DNA of 36,345 bases from Sphingomonadales bacterium UBA6157 (GCA_002423025.1 DIUN01000026.1:1085-37429), one strand, 5' to 3'; shown: positions 14,318 to 22,816, counted from the stretch's first letter. Translations and numbers: made by a program. The notes: a model not told the origin generated them from the letters alone.

Positions 14318-16660
14318 TCAGTCGCGCGGGCCGGTCAGGAAGTCCGGCAGGCTGCCGCCTTCCGAAGGCTCGTCACGGGGGGCACGCTCGGCGCGCGGTG
14401 CGCGGTCGTCGTCACGACGCGGGCGGTCGCCATCACGGCGGGGGCCACGGTCGCTGCCACGGTCACCACCGCGGCCACCGCCACGGTCGCCATCACGGCG
14501 CGGGCCGCGATCGCTGCGCGGGGCGCGGTCTTCGCCACCTTCACGCGGCGGGCGCGTGTCCGGCAGTTCCTCGCCGGTTTCCTGGTCGACAAGGCGCATC
14601 GAGAGGCGGACCTTGCCGCGATCATCGATGCCAAGCACCTTGACCTTGACCTGCTGGCCTTCGGTCAGGACTTCCTTGACGTTGGAAACCCGCTCGTTCT
14701 TGATCTCCGAGATGTGGACGAGACCGTCCTTGGCACCCATGAAGTTCACGAAAGCGCCAAAATCGACCATCGACACGACCTTGCCGGTGTAGATCTTGCC
14801 GACTTCGGCTTCCTGCGTGATGCTGAGCACCCAGGCCTTGGCAGCTTCGATCTGCGCCGGATCGGACGAAGCGATCTTCACCGTGCCGTCGTCCTCGATG
14901 TTGACCTTGGCGCCGGTGGTGGCGACGATCTCGCGGATGATCTTGCCGCCGGTGCCGATGACATCACGGATCTTCGACTTGTCGATCTGGAAGCTCTCGA
15001 TGCGCGGCGCATGGGCGCTCATCTCGGTCCGGGTCGTGTCGAGAGCCTTGGCCATCTCGCCGAGGATGTGCTGACGGCCGGCCTTGGCCTGCGCCAGTGC
15101 CACCTTCATGATTTCCTCGGTGATGCCCGCAACCTTGATGTCCATCTGCAGCGCCGTGACACCTTCGCTGGTGCCGGCAACCTTGAAGTCCATGTCGCCG
15201 AGGTGATCTTCGTCACCAAGGATGTCGCTGATCACGGCGAACTCCTTGCCTTCGAGGATCAGGCCCATGGCGATGCCGGCGACCGGACGGACGAGGGGGA
15301 CACCCGCATCCATGAGCGCCAGCGAAGCGCCGCACACCGTGGCCATCGACGAGGAGCCGTTGGACTCGGTGATGTCGGAGAGCACCCGGATGGTATAGGG
15401 GAATTCTTCCTTGGTCGGCAGCAGCGGGTTGATGGCGCGCCATGCCAGCTTGCCATGGCCGATTTCGCGGCGGCCAGGGGCGCCGAAGCGGCCCACTTCA
15501 CCGACCGAGTACGGCGGGAAGTTGTAGTGCAGCATGAAGCGCTCGTAGCGCAGGCCATCAAGGCCATCGATCATCTGCTCGGCGTCCGAGGTGCCGAGCG
15601 TGGTCGTCACGATCGCCTGGGTCTCGCCGCGGGTGAACAACGCCGAACCATGGGTGCGCGGCAGGAAGCCAACCATTGCCTCGATGGGGCGCACCGTCTT
15701 GGTGTCGCGGCCATCGATGCGGCGGCCTTCCTTGAGGATGGCGGTGCGGACGATATCGCCTTCGAGCTTCTTGACCAGCTTGGACGCCTTGAGCGCTTCG
15801 GCGGGGGCGGAATCGGCGAACAGCGTCTTCACGGCAGCCTTGGCCTTGCCCAGTGCGGACTGGCGATCAGCCTTGGCGATGATCTTGTAGGCCTCGGTGA
15901 TGGTCTCACCAACAGCGTCCTTGATCTTGCCCAGGGCCGAGGTGTGATCCTCGATCTTGAGCTCCCAGGGCTCCTTGGCAGCGGCTTCAGCAAGGCGGAT
16001 GATCGCCTCGATGACCGGCTTGGACTGGTTGTGGGCGAACATCACGGCGCCGAGCATGGTCTCTTCCGAGAGCTCCTTGGCTTCGGACTCGACCATCAGG
16101 ATGGCGTCATGCGTGCCGGCGGCGACCAACTCGAGGTCCGATTCCTTGACCTGGGCCTTGGTCGGGTTGAGCACATATTCGCCATCGAGATAGGCGACGC
16201 GGGCAGCGCCGACCGGGCCCATGAACGGCACGCCCGAGAGGGTGAGCGCGGCAGAGGCGGCGATGAGCGCCACGATGTCGGCTTCGTTCTCGGAATCATA
16301 GGAGAGCACCTGCGCGATCACGAGGACTTCGTTGTAGAAGCCTTCCGGGAACAGCGGGCGGATCGGGCGATCGATGAGGCGCGAGGTGAGCGTCTCATGC
16401 TCGGTGGCACCGCGCTCGCGCTTGAAGAAGCCGCCCGGGATGCGCCCGGCGGCCGAGAATTTTTCCTGGTAGTGGACGGTGAGCGGGAAGAAATCCTGGC
16501 CCTCCTTGACCGACTTTGCAGCGGTGACGGCGCAAAGCACCACGGTCTCGCCATAGGTGGCGAGCACGGCGCCATCGGCCTGGCGTGCAACGCGGCCGGT
16601 TTCCAGGGTCAGCTTGCGGCCGCCCCATTCCAGTTCCTGCTTGTGAATCGTGAACATCAT
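14318..16660 (-). CDS. pnp: Polyribonucleotide nucleotidyltransferase (PNPase)
   Basis: PNPase degrades RNA phosphorolytically from the 3' end, can add tails, and is part of the RNA degradosome. The 780-residue protein has the first RNase PH domain (FKRERGATEHETLTSRLIDR), an all-helical linker, the second RNase PH domain (RTHGSALFTRGETQAIVTT, then DILGDEDHLGDMDFKVAGT), a KH domain (VIGTGGKIIREI) and an S1 domain (YTGKVVSMVDFGAFVNF). Residues 701-780 form a low-complexity Arg/Gly/Asp tail with DRGPRRDGDR twice, ending in GGSLPDFLTGPRD. Two adjacent ATGs are possible (16660, 16657). It follows rpsO by 174 bases, the classic order, and is terminated by the hairpin at 14265-14294. Confidence 0.98.
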   Translation of the reverse strand: MMFTIHKQELEWGGRKLTLETGRVARQADGAVLATYGETVVLCAVTAAKSVKEGQDFFPLTVHYQEKFSAAGRIPGGFFKRERGATEHETLTSRLIDRPIRPLFPEGFYNEVLVIAQVLSYDSENEADIVALIAASAALTLSGVPFMGPVGAARVAYLDGEYVLNPTKAQVKESDLELVAAGTHDAILMVESEAKELSEETMLGAVMFAHNQSKPVIEAIIRLAEAAAKEPWELKIEDHTSALGKIKDAVGETITEAYKIIAKADRQSALGKAKAAVKTLFADSAPAEALKASKLVKKLEGDIVRTAILKEGRRIDGRDTKTVRPIEAMVGFLPRTHGSALFTRGETQAIVTTTLGTSDAEQMIDGLDGLRYERFMLHYNFPPYSVGEVGRFGAPGRREIGHGKLAWRAINPLLPTKEEFPYTIRVLSDITESNGSSSMATVCGASLALMDAGVPLVRPVAGIAMGLILEGKEFAVISDILGDEDHLGDMDFKVAGTSEGVTALQMDIKVAGITEEIMKVALAQAKAGRQHILGEMAKALDTTRTEMSAHAPRIESFQIDKSKIRDVIGTGGKIIREIVATTGAKVNIEDDGTVKIASSDPAQIEAAKAWVLSITQEAEVGKIYTGKVVSMVDFGAFVNFMGAKDGLVHISEIKNERVSNVKEVLTEGQQVKVKVLGIDDRGKVRLSMRLVDQETGEELPDTRPPREGGEDRAPRSDRGPRRDGDRGGGRGGDRGSDRGPRRDGDRPRRDDDRAPRAERAPRDEPSEGGSLPDFLTGPRD

Positions 16661-16806
16661 TCGTCTTTCGTATCGGCGCTGCCGCCCTATTGCGTCAGCG
16701 CTGTGCGGACCGGTTTCAGGCCCGCGGCCTGTGGGGCGGGTGGCCGCATCATGCGGTCCTTGCCTGCCCTTCCGCGCCCGGCGACCATCGCCGGGGCCCG
16801 GATAAG
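16661..16806 (-). other. rpsO-pnp intercistronic leader
   Basis: Non-coding stretch with the potential to fold. CCCGGCGA-CCA-TCGCCGGG (16777-16795) is an 8-bp stem with a 3-base loop, and GC-rich inverted segments occur around 16715-16756. In enterobacteria the same interval carries the RNase III-processed pnp leader, so a PNPase autoregulatory leader is plausible here, but that is inference. Confidence 0.4.
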
Positions 16807-16832
16807 CGAACGGCCCCTCGCGGGGCCGTTCG
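16807..16832 (-). terminator. Hairpin directly after rpsO (no U-tract)
   Basis: On the minus strand, CGAACGGCCCC-GCGA-GGGGCCGTTCG is a perfect 11-bp stem closed by a GNRA-type GCGA loop, two bases after the rpsO stop. The next bases are CTTATCC, not a T run. It is therefore more likely a partial terminator, processing site or 3'-end stabiliser than a full intrinsic terminator. Confidence 0.6.
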
Positions 16833-16834
16833 GA

Positions 16835-17104
16835 TTACTTGCGAAGCCCGAGCTTCGTGATGAGATCGGTGTAGCGCGTCTGGTCGATCTTCTTGAGATA
16901 ATCCAGAAGCGAGCGGCGCTTGTTGACGAGAACGAGCAGGCCACGGCGCGAATGGTTGTCCTTCGCGTGGGTCTTGAAATGCTCGGTCAGGTTCGAGATG
17001 CGCTCGGAAAGGATGGCCACCTGAACTTCGGGCGAGCCCGTGTCATTGGCGGCGCGGGCGTTGCCCTTGATAACTTCGGCCTTGCGTTCTGCTGCAATCG
17101 ACAT
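16835..17104 (-). CDS. rpsO: 30S ribosomal protein S15
   Basis: S15 is a primary 16S rRNA binder of the 30S platform. The 89-residue sequence is canonical: MSIAAERKAEVIKGNARAAN, TGSPEVQVAILSERI, LTEHFKTHAKDNHSRRGLL and a C-terminal LITKLGLRK. The start ATG has the strong ribosome-binding site GAAGGAG six bases upstream. It lies 16 bases after truB and before pnp, the conserved order. A strong hairpin follows the stop. Confidence 0.99.
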   Translation of the reverse strand: MSIAAERKAEVIKGNARAANDTGSPEVQVAILSERISNLTEHFKTHAKDNHSRRGLLVLVNKRRSLLDYLKKIDQTRYTDLITKLGLRK

Positions 17105-17120
17105 CGGTCACTCCTTCAAA

Positions 17121-18029
17121 TCAGATGTTGAACCCGCGCAGAACCCGGACCTCTTGCTGGTCGATCTCGACAAGCGCCACGGGAACAGAGCCGAGGCAGG
17201 CGAGATAGGTGCCGGGTGTGGCGGGGTGTCCCGTCAGCTTGCGCCCCTGTCGGAGTGCCGCCGCCTGATCGGGATCGATGGTGAGAGCCGGGATGTCGTC
17301 CAGCCCCGCCATCAGTGGCAGGATTGCCTGTTCAAGCTGCGCCCCCTGCACCAGCGCCGTCAATTTGTCCAGCGATATCGCCTGTTCCAGCCGGAACGGC
17401 CCGGCCTTGGTCCGGCGCAGCATGGTGACATGCCCCACCGTGCCGAGCGCCAGCGCGATGTCCCGCGCCAGGCTGCGGATATAGGTGCCCTTGGAGACGC
17501 TGGCCGAGAAGGTGGCGCTGTCCGCCGTCGCTTCCAGCAGCGTGAGGGCGTGGATGGTGACGTTGCGCGCCGCCAGTTCCACCGTCTCGCCGGCACGGGC
17601 CAGGGCATAGGCGCGCTGGCCATCCACCTTCAGCGCCGAATAGGCTGGCGGCACCTGCACGATCGGCCCGGTGAAGCGCGGCAGAACAGCGGCGATGGCG
17701 GCGGCATCGGGGCGCACCTCCGAGGTGGCGATGGTCTCGCCTTCGGCATCCTCGGTGCTGGTGGCGCGGCCCCAGCCCACGGTGAAATCATAGCCCTTGG
17801 TGGCATCGAGCATCCGCCCGGCAAGCTTGGTCGCTTCGCCCAGCGCGATCGGCAGCACGCCGGTCGCCAGCGGATCGAGCGTGCCGCCATGGCCGATCTT
17901 GGGGCGCGGCAGCCCGGCCTGGCGCAGGATGCGCTTGATGGCGGCCACGCCCTGCGCGCTCGAAAGGCCCAGCGGCTTGTCGAGAATGATCCAGCCATCG
18001 AGTTTCACATCGCCGTGCTCGGGCGTCAC
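17121..18029 (-). CDS. truB: tRNA pseudouridine(55) synthase
   Basis: TruB isomerises U55 to pseudouridine in the T-loop of nearly all tRNAs. The 302-residue protein has GWIILDKPLGLSSAQGV, the catalytic motif GHGGTLDPLATGVLPIALGEATK with Asp52, YDFTVGWGRATSTEDAEG, PPAYSALKVDGQRAYALAR, GTYIRSLARDIALAL and a PUA-like tail. The start is GTG 18029, which overlaps the TGA of the GNAT gene by four bases (GTGA); no in-frame ATG gives the full N-terminus. Position between rbfA and rpsO is typical, except for the GNAT gene in between. Confidence 0.98.
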   Translation of the reverse strand: MTPEHGDVKLDGWIILDKPLGLSSAQGVAAIKRILRQAGLPRPKIGHGGTLDPLATGVLPIALGEATKLAGRMLDATKGYDFTVGWGRATSTEDAEGETIATSEVRPDAAAIAAVLPRFTGPIVQVPPAYSALKVDGQRAYALARAGETVELAARNVTIHALTLLEATADSATFSASVSKGTYIRSLARDIALALGTVGHVTMLRRTKAGPFRLEQAISLDKLTALVQGAQLEQAILPLMAGLDDIPALTIDPDQAAALRQGRKLTGHPATPGTYLACLGSVPVALVEIDQQEVRVLRGFNI

Positions 18030-18589
18030 AGGTGCGCCTTCAGCGCCTCGGATTCCTCACCGGGGAGGAGCGAGAAGATCGCCGTGTCACGGACATAGCC
18101 GGTCCAGGTCGTCTTGTTCCGGCGCAGCACGCCTTCCTGCCTGCAGCCGAGCTTGAGCACCGCGGCACAGGAACGCGTGTTGCGCACATCGACATCGAAA
18201 TGGATGCGGCTGAAGCCGATGCCCCAGGCATGGCCGATCATCAGGCCCTTCAGGGCAAGGTTGAACGGCCCGCCGCGCACCTCCGGCGCCAGATAGGTAT
18301 AGCCGATGGCCAGGGCGCGGTTGCCCGGCTCGACGGCATACCAGCTTGTGCAGCCGACCAGCGCATCGCCATCCAGCACGGCATAGGCGCATTGCGGCCC
18401 GCTGCCGGCAAGCTTGCCATCGAATTGCGGGTCGAAATGCTCGCCGATCATGCTGGTCGAATAAATCTCCCAGATCTCGCCATCACGGGCGCAGGCGGCG
18501 CGCAGCGGCTCGCGATGGGCTTCGGCAATCGGCTCCAGCCGCACCCGGCCGCGTGCCAGGGGGACGTAGAGCTCAGGCTTCGTCGTCAT
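18026..18589 (-). CDS. GNAT-family N-acetyltransferase (RimJ/RimL type)
   Basis: 187 residues from ATG 18589 (MTTKPELYVPLARGRVRLEP). The fold matches RimJ/RimL-like acetyltransferases: VRLEPIAEAHREPLRAAC, a beta-strand AIGYTYLAPEVRGGPFNLAL, FSRIHFDVDVRNTRSCAAVL and KLGCRQEGVLRRN. The substrate is unknown: a ribosomal protein N-terminus, an amino acid or a small molecule. It is embedded in the translation operon. It overlaps the end of rbfA by 17 bases and the start of truB by four, so it is translated with them. That context makes a ribosome-linked acetylation role attractive but unproven. The frame stays open upstream of 18589 only as an antisense-like shadow of rbfA. Confidence 0.93.
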   Translation of the reverse strand: MTTKPELYVPLARGRVRLEPIAEAHREPLRAACARDGEIWEIYSTSMIGEHFDPQFDGKLAGSGPQCAYAVLDGDALVGCTSWYAVEPGNRALAIGYTYLAPEVRGGPFNLALKGLMIGHAWGIGFSRIHFDVDVRNTRSCAAVLKLGCRQEGVLRRNKTTWTGYVRDTAIFSLLPGEESEALKAHL

Positions 18590-19013
18590 CTTCGAAATCC
18601 GCGATCTTCGGCAGCTGAGCCTCGGGTTCAAGGTCGCGGGCGATGGTCGGGCGGCGCAGGATGGCATCGATGCGCGCCCCGGCATCATAGCTTTCATCGG
18701 CGCGGAAGCGCAGGTCCGGCGTGTATTTCGTCGCCATCTGGCGTGCCACTTCGCCGCGCAGATATTTGGCGTGGGCAGCCAGCGCCTTGACCACCGCCTG
18801 GTCATCGCCGCCACCCAGCGCCTTGATGAACACCGTGGCGTGGCGCAAATCTGCCGTGACGCGGACTTCGCTGATCGAGACGATGGTCCTTTGCAGCAAT
18901 TCGTCGCGCAATTCGCCGCGGCCGATCACGCCGGCCAGCGCGTGGCGCACCTGCTCGCCAATCCGTTGCAGGCGGATCGAGCGGCCTTGGGCATCAGGGG
19001 TGGCTTTCGGCAT
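18573..19013 (-). CDS. rbfA: 30S ribosome-binding factor RbfA
   Basis: RbfA is a KH-fold assembly factor that matures the 16S rRNA 5' end and aids cold adaptation. The 146-residue product shows the family blocks RSIRLQRIGEQVRHALAGVI, LLQRTIVSISEVRVTADLRH, ATVFIKALGG and LRGEVARQMATKYTPDLRF, then a short acidic tail FEDDDEA. ATG 19013 shares its A with the stop of the upstream alpha/beta hydrolase gene (TGATG), so translation is coupled. The usual infB-rbfA adjacency is interrupted here by that hydrolase. Confidence 0.97.
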   Translation of the reverse strand: MPKATPDAQGRSIRLQRIGEQVRHALAGVIGRGELRDELLQRTIVSISEVRVTADLRHATVFIKALGGGDDQAVVKALAAHAKYLRGEVARQMATKYTPDLRFRADESYDAGARIDAILRRPTIARDLEPEAQLPKIADFEDDDEA

Positions 19014-19939
19014 CAGCGCTTCGCCTCGAATTGCTGCAGCCAGGACAGGCTGGTGCCGATCAGCTTGATGCGATGGTCGTTGAAGCTGTGGTCCGTCTCC
19101 CACTCATGCGCCGTCAGCGCCTTGGCGCCGGCGCTGGTCAGGCTGGCTGCCAGCGCGCGGTTCAGCGGGCCAAGGGCACGGCTGGCGCTGAGCATCAGCA
19201 CCGGGCGGCCGGCCAATGCGGTGGCCTGGTTGGTGAGATCGAAAGGTTCGGTATTGGCCCAATATTCCGCCGCCAGCGCCGCGGCGCTGGTGCCGGAGAG
19301 CGGCGGCGTGTTGAGGGCAAAGCGGATCGAAACATCCTCGCGTGGCGCCCGCCCGTCCAGCATCGCCTTGGCTTGCAGGCCGGGGTTCCAGGCATCGAGC
19401 AGCAGCGTGCCGCGGATGCCGGGGTTGGCGCCGGCGGTGCGCACCGCCACCATGCCGCCCATGCTGTGGCCACCCACGACGATGGTCGTCGGATCGATGC
19501 GGAAGCGCGCCACCTGTGCCGGTGCGCGCAGCCAGTCATAGGCGGATTGGCCGTCCTCGATGACATGGGTGAAGCTGAAATCGCCCTTGCTGCCCCAGGA
19601 GCCGCGATAGTGCAGCGTCAGCACGACCCAGCCCTGCCGGCGAGCGGCCTGCGCCAGATCGAGATTCTGCTCGTTGCCGGGAAAGCCGTGGAACAGCAGC
19701 AGCGCCGGGTGGGGGCCTGCGCCAGAGGGCGTCAGCACCACGGCGTTCATGGATGCGCCATGGCTGATGATCTGCACTTCGGCGAGGCCGGCCGGGTGCG
19801 CGGCATCCGGCGCCGGATCGGCAAACACCGCCATCGGCACACCCGAAGCCGAAGCCGGAGCGGAAGCCGGCGCCGTTTGGGCCAGGGCCGAGCCGGCCAG
19901 CAGGCCAGCGACAAGGATGGTAGCAAGAGCGTGGCGCAT
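19013..19939 (-). CDS. Secreted alpha/beta hydrolase inserted between infB and rbfA
   Basis: 308 residues: a signal peptide (MRHALATILVAGLLAGSALA), an Ala/Pro/Ser linker, then an alpha/beta hydrolase domain. Visible are the oxyanion motif LLFHGFPGNE (His84-Gly85), the nucleophile elbow VVGGHSMGGM with Ser159, and a C-terminal DHSFNDHR carrying the probable catalytic His. It resembles dienelactone-hydrolase or S9-peptidase-like esterases; the substrate is unknown. ATG 19939 has GAGGG seven bases upstream. It sits 62 bases after infB with a hairpin in the gap, and its stop overlaps rbfA by one base. An exported hydrolase coupled to cytoplasmic translation factors is unusual. Confidence 0.92.
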   Translation of the reverse strand: MRHALATILVAGLLAGSALAQTAPASAPASASGVPMAVFADPAPDAAHPAGLAEVQIISHGASMNAVVLTPSGAGPHPALLLFHGFPGNEQNLDLAQAARRQGWVVLTLHYRGSWGSKGDFSFTHVIEDGQSAYDWLRAPAQVARFRIDPTTIVVGGHSMGGMVAVRTAGANPGIRGTLLLDAWNPGLQAKAMLDGRAPREDVSIRFALNTPPLSGTSAAALAAEYWANTEPFDLTNQATALAGRPVLMLSASRALGPLNRALAASLTSAGAKALTAHEWETDHSFNDHRIKLIGTSLSWLQQFEAKR

Positions 19940-19972
19940 GGGCAGACCCTCAGATGTTCGCGACACGGTGGC

Positions 19973-19996
19973 GGGAGCGCCCTTGCAGGCGCTCCC
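19973..19996 (-). terminator. Intercistronic hairpin after infB (no U-tract)
   Basis: GGGAGCGCC (19973-19981) pairs perfectly with GGCGCTCCC (19988-19996) across a six-base loop. The hairpin begins 5 bases after the infB stop on the minus strand and has no T run. It is probably an attenuation or RNA-processing element that tunes expression of the downstream hydrolase, rbfA and others; that role is inferred. Confidence 0.5.
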
Positions 19997-20001
19997 TCGT
20001 A

Positions 20002-22806
20002 TCAGAGCGTACGCTCGCGCGATTCGACCTCGAAGGTCTCGACGATGTCGCCCGGCCGCACGTCGGACGAATCCGCCAGCGTGATGCCGCACTCGAAGCC
20101 GGACTTGACCTCGGGCACATCCTCCTTGAAGCGCCGCAGCGTCGCGATCGAGCCATTGTAGATGATGACATCGTCGCGCATCACACGGGCACGCAGCGCC
20201 TTGCGGATGAAGCCTTCCGTCACGCGCAGACCAGCGGCCTTGCCGGTCTTGCCAGCCTGGAACACATCCAGCACCAGCGCGCGGCCCACCACATTCTCGA
20301 GCAGTTCGGGGCCGAGCTGGCCGGCCATGGCGGCCTTCACATCATCGATCAGGTCGTAGATCACGTCGTAATACTTCAGCGCCACGCCATCGCGCTGGGC
20401 GATCTCGCGGGCCTTGGCATTGGCACGAACATTGAAGCCGATGATCGGCGCGCCGCTGGCCTTGGCCAGCGTCACATCCGATTCGGTGATGCCGCCAACA
20501 GAGGCGAGCAGCACCTTGGCCTTGATGAGATCGGTCGAGATCTTGTTGACCGCGCCGGCAATGGCTTCCGCCGAACCCTGCGTATCCGCCTTGATGACCA
20601 GCGGATAAACCTGCGCCTTGGCCTGGCGCAGCACCGAGAACATTGTCTCGAGGTTGGCCGGCTCCTGCTCGATGCGCTTGGCATTGGCGACACCGGCGCG
20701 ATAATCCGCCACTTCGCGGGCGCGGGCTTCGCTCTCCACCACGGTCACGATGTCTCCGGCAGCCGGAACGCCGGTCAAGCCGAGCACTTCCACCGGCGTC
20801 GAAGGCAATGCCTCCTTCACCTGCTCGCCCTTGTCATTGACCAGCGCGCGGACCTTGCCCCACTCCTGGCCCATCACGAAGATGTCACCACGCTTGAGCG
20901 TGCCGCGGCGCACCAGCACCGTGGCCAGCGGGCCCTTGCCCTTGTCCAGCCGCGCCTCGATCACGGTGCCTTCGGCAGCGCGGTCAGGATTGGCCTTCAG
21001 CTCGAGGATTTCGGCCTGCAGCAGGATCTTCTCGATGAGATCATCCAGCCCGGTCTTCATCGTGGCGGAGACTTCCACATCCTGGACTTCACCGCCCATG
21101 GACTCGACCTGCACATCATATTGCAGCAGCGAGGTGCGGATCTTCTCGGCATTGGCGCCGGTCTTGTCCATCTTGTTGATGGCCACGATCATCGGCACGC
21201 CAGCCGCCTTGGTGTGCTGGATGGCCTCGATGGTCTGCGGCATGATGCCGTCATCCCAGGCCACCACCAGCACCACGATATCGGTGATGCCGGCGCCGCG
21301 CGCCCGCATCTGCGTGAAGGCCTCATGGCCCGGCGTATCGAGGAAGGTGATCTTGTCCTTGCTCTTCGTCGTCACCTGGTAGGCGCCGATGTGCTGGGTG
21401 ATGCCGCCGGCCTCGCCCTTCACGACATTGGTGCCGCGCAGCGCATCGAGCAGCGAGGTCTTGCCATGGTCGACATGGCCCATGATCGTGACAACAGGCG
21501 GCCGCGTGACCAGATGCTCATCGGTATCGGCAGCGCCGACCATGCCGATTTCCACATCGGCCTCGGAGACGCGCACGATGTTGTGGCCGAACTCGTTCAG
21601 CACCAGCTCGGCGGTATCCTGGTCGATCTCATCCACGGCAGCAGCCGGCACGCCCATGCGGGCCAGCAAGCGCACGACGTTGCTGGTGCGCTCGGCCATG
21701 CGGTTGGCCAGCTCGGATACGGTGATCTGGTCGGGCACGGTCACATCGCGGACCTGCTTGGCCTGCGAGCCGAGGCGGCCACGCTCCTTCTCACGGGCGC
21801 GGCGCAGCGCGGCGAGCGAGCGGGTGCGGACGGAATCATCCGAATCCAGCGCCCGCGTCACGGTCAGCTTGCCGGACTGGCGGCGATCGTCGGAGCGAAG
21901 GCGGCCGGGCTTGGCCGCCAGCTCTGGTTTGCGGCCGGGCAGGGCGCGAACGCGCAGGCGCTCTTCCTCCTCGTCCAGCTCGACCAGCGTCTGCGGCTTT
22001 TCTTCCACCACAGGCTCGGGCCGGGTGGCCAGTTCCTCGGCGACCATGCGCTTCTCTTCGAGGCGGGCACGCTCGGCTTCCATGTCGGCGGCCTTCTGGG
22101 CCTCCTCGCGGATGCGGGCTTCCTCGGCCATGCGCAGCCGGTCTTCCTCGGCCTGGCGCAGCAGCAGCGCCTGGCGCTCCTGCCGGGTCATCAAATCAGC
22201 CACCGGAGCGCGGCGCTGCTCCTGAACGGGCTGGCGCTGTGCCGGGCGGGCGGCCGCAGGGGCCGGCCGGGCAGGTGCCGCCGGCGCTGGTGCGGGCGCT
22301 GCAACCGGTGCAGGCGCAGCAGGAGCCGGGGCAGCCGCAGGTGCTTCCACCTTGGCTTCAACAGGCGCGGCCGGCTTGACCGGGGCAGGCGCCCGCTCGA
22401 CCGGGCGGAACATCACGGGCGGCGGCATCGTGCGCGCGGGGGCAGCCGGTGCGGCCGGGGCTTCGGCGGCGGGGGCCGCAGCAACAGGCGCTTCAACCGG
22501 TGCGGCCGGAGCCGGAGCGGGGGCGGCAGCCGGTGCCGCAACAGGCGCTTCTGGCGCACGGGCGACAGGCGCCGCGGCGGCCGGAGGTGCCGCCGGCGCC
22601 GGAGCGGCGACGGGGGCCGGAGCCTCGACAGGCGCAGCCGGAACAGGATCGCCGGGGCGATGCAGGACACGCGCGCGCTTCACTTCCACGACCACCTGCT
22701 TGGTGCGGCCATGGCTGAAGCTCTGTTTGACCTTGCCCACTTCCACAGCCTTGTTCAGGCCGAGGGGAGCACGCATGCCAAGCTTGGGTTTGTTATCGTC
22801 ACTCAT
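20002..22806 (-). CDS. infB: Translation initiation factor IF-2
   Basis: IF-2 is the GTPase that places initiator fMet-tRNA on the 30S subunit and promotes subunit joining. The 934-residue protein starts at ATG 22806 with MSDDNKPKLGMRAPLGLNKA, the usual alphaproteobacterial N-terminus. Then come an Ala/Pro-rich low-complexity region (about 52-185), a charged coiled-coil-like stretch (about 206-262), the N2 region, and the G domain with GHVDHGKT (443-450), DTPGHEAF (490-497) and NKMD (544-547), followed by the domains ending in RRFKEDVPEVKSGFECGI. It follows ylxR by ten bases. The frame runs on upstream but overlaps ylxR and is not needed. Confidence 0.98.
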   Translation of the reverse strand: MSDDNKPKLGMRAPLGLNKAVEVGKVKQSFSHGRTKQVVVEVKRARVLHRPGDPVPAAPVEAPAPVAAPAPAAPPAAAAPVARAPEAPVAAPAAAPAPAPAAPVEAPVAAAPAAEAPAAPAAPARTMPPPVMFRPVERAPAPVKPAAPVEAKVEAPAAAPAPAAPAPVAAPAPAPAAPARPAPAAARPAQRQPVQEQRRAPVADLMTRQERQALLLRQAEEDRLRMAEEARIREEAQKAADMEAERARLEEKRMVAEELATRPEPVVEEKPQTLVELDEEEERLRVRALPGRKPELAAKPGRLRSDDRRQSGKLTVTRALDSDDSVRTRSLAALRRAREKERGRLGSQAKQVRDVTVPDQITVSELANRMAERTSNVVRLLARMGVPAAAVDEIDQDTAELVLNEFGHNIVRVSEADVEIGMVGAADTDEHLVTRPPVVTIMGHVDHGKTSLLDALRGTNVVKGEAGGITQHIGAYQVTTKSKDKITFLDTPGHEAFTQMRARGAGITDIVVLVVAWDDGIMPQTIEAIQHTKAAGVPMIVAINKMDKTGANAEKIRTSLLQYDVQVESMGGEVQDVEVSATMKTGLDDLIEKILLQAEILELKANPDRAAEGTVIEARLDKGKGPLATVLVRRGTLKRGDIFVMGQEWGKVRALVNDKGEQVKEALPSTPVEVLGLTGVPAAGDIVTVVESEARAREVADYRAGVANAKRIEQEPANLETMFSVLRQAKAQVYPLVIKADTQGSAEAIAGAVNKISTDLIKAKVLLASVGGITESDVTLAKASGAPIIGFNVRANAKAREIAQRDGVALKYYDVIYDLIDDVKAAMAGQLGPELLENVVGRALVLDVFQAGKTGKAAGLRVTEGFIRKALRARVMRDDVIIYNGSIATLRRFKEDVPEVKSGFECGITLADSSDVRPGDIVETFEVESRERTL

Positions 22807-22816
22807 CAAGTCGCGC

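Noticed and set aside
14714..17131. An 805-codon open frame opposite pnp and rpsO
   Set aside because: Antisense shadow; it runs across two well-identified genes and the intergenic space and shows no protein-like pattern.
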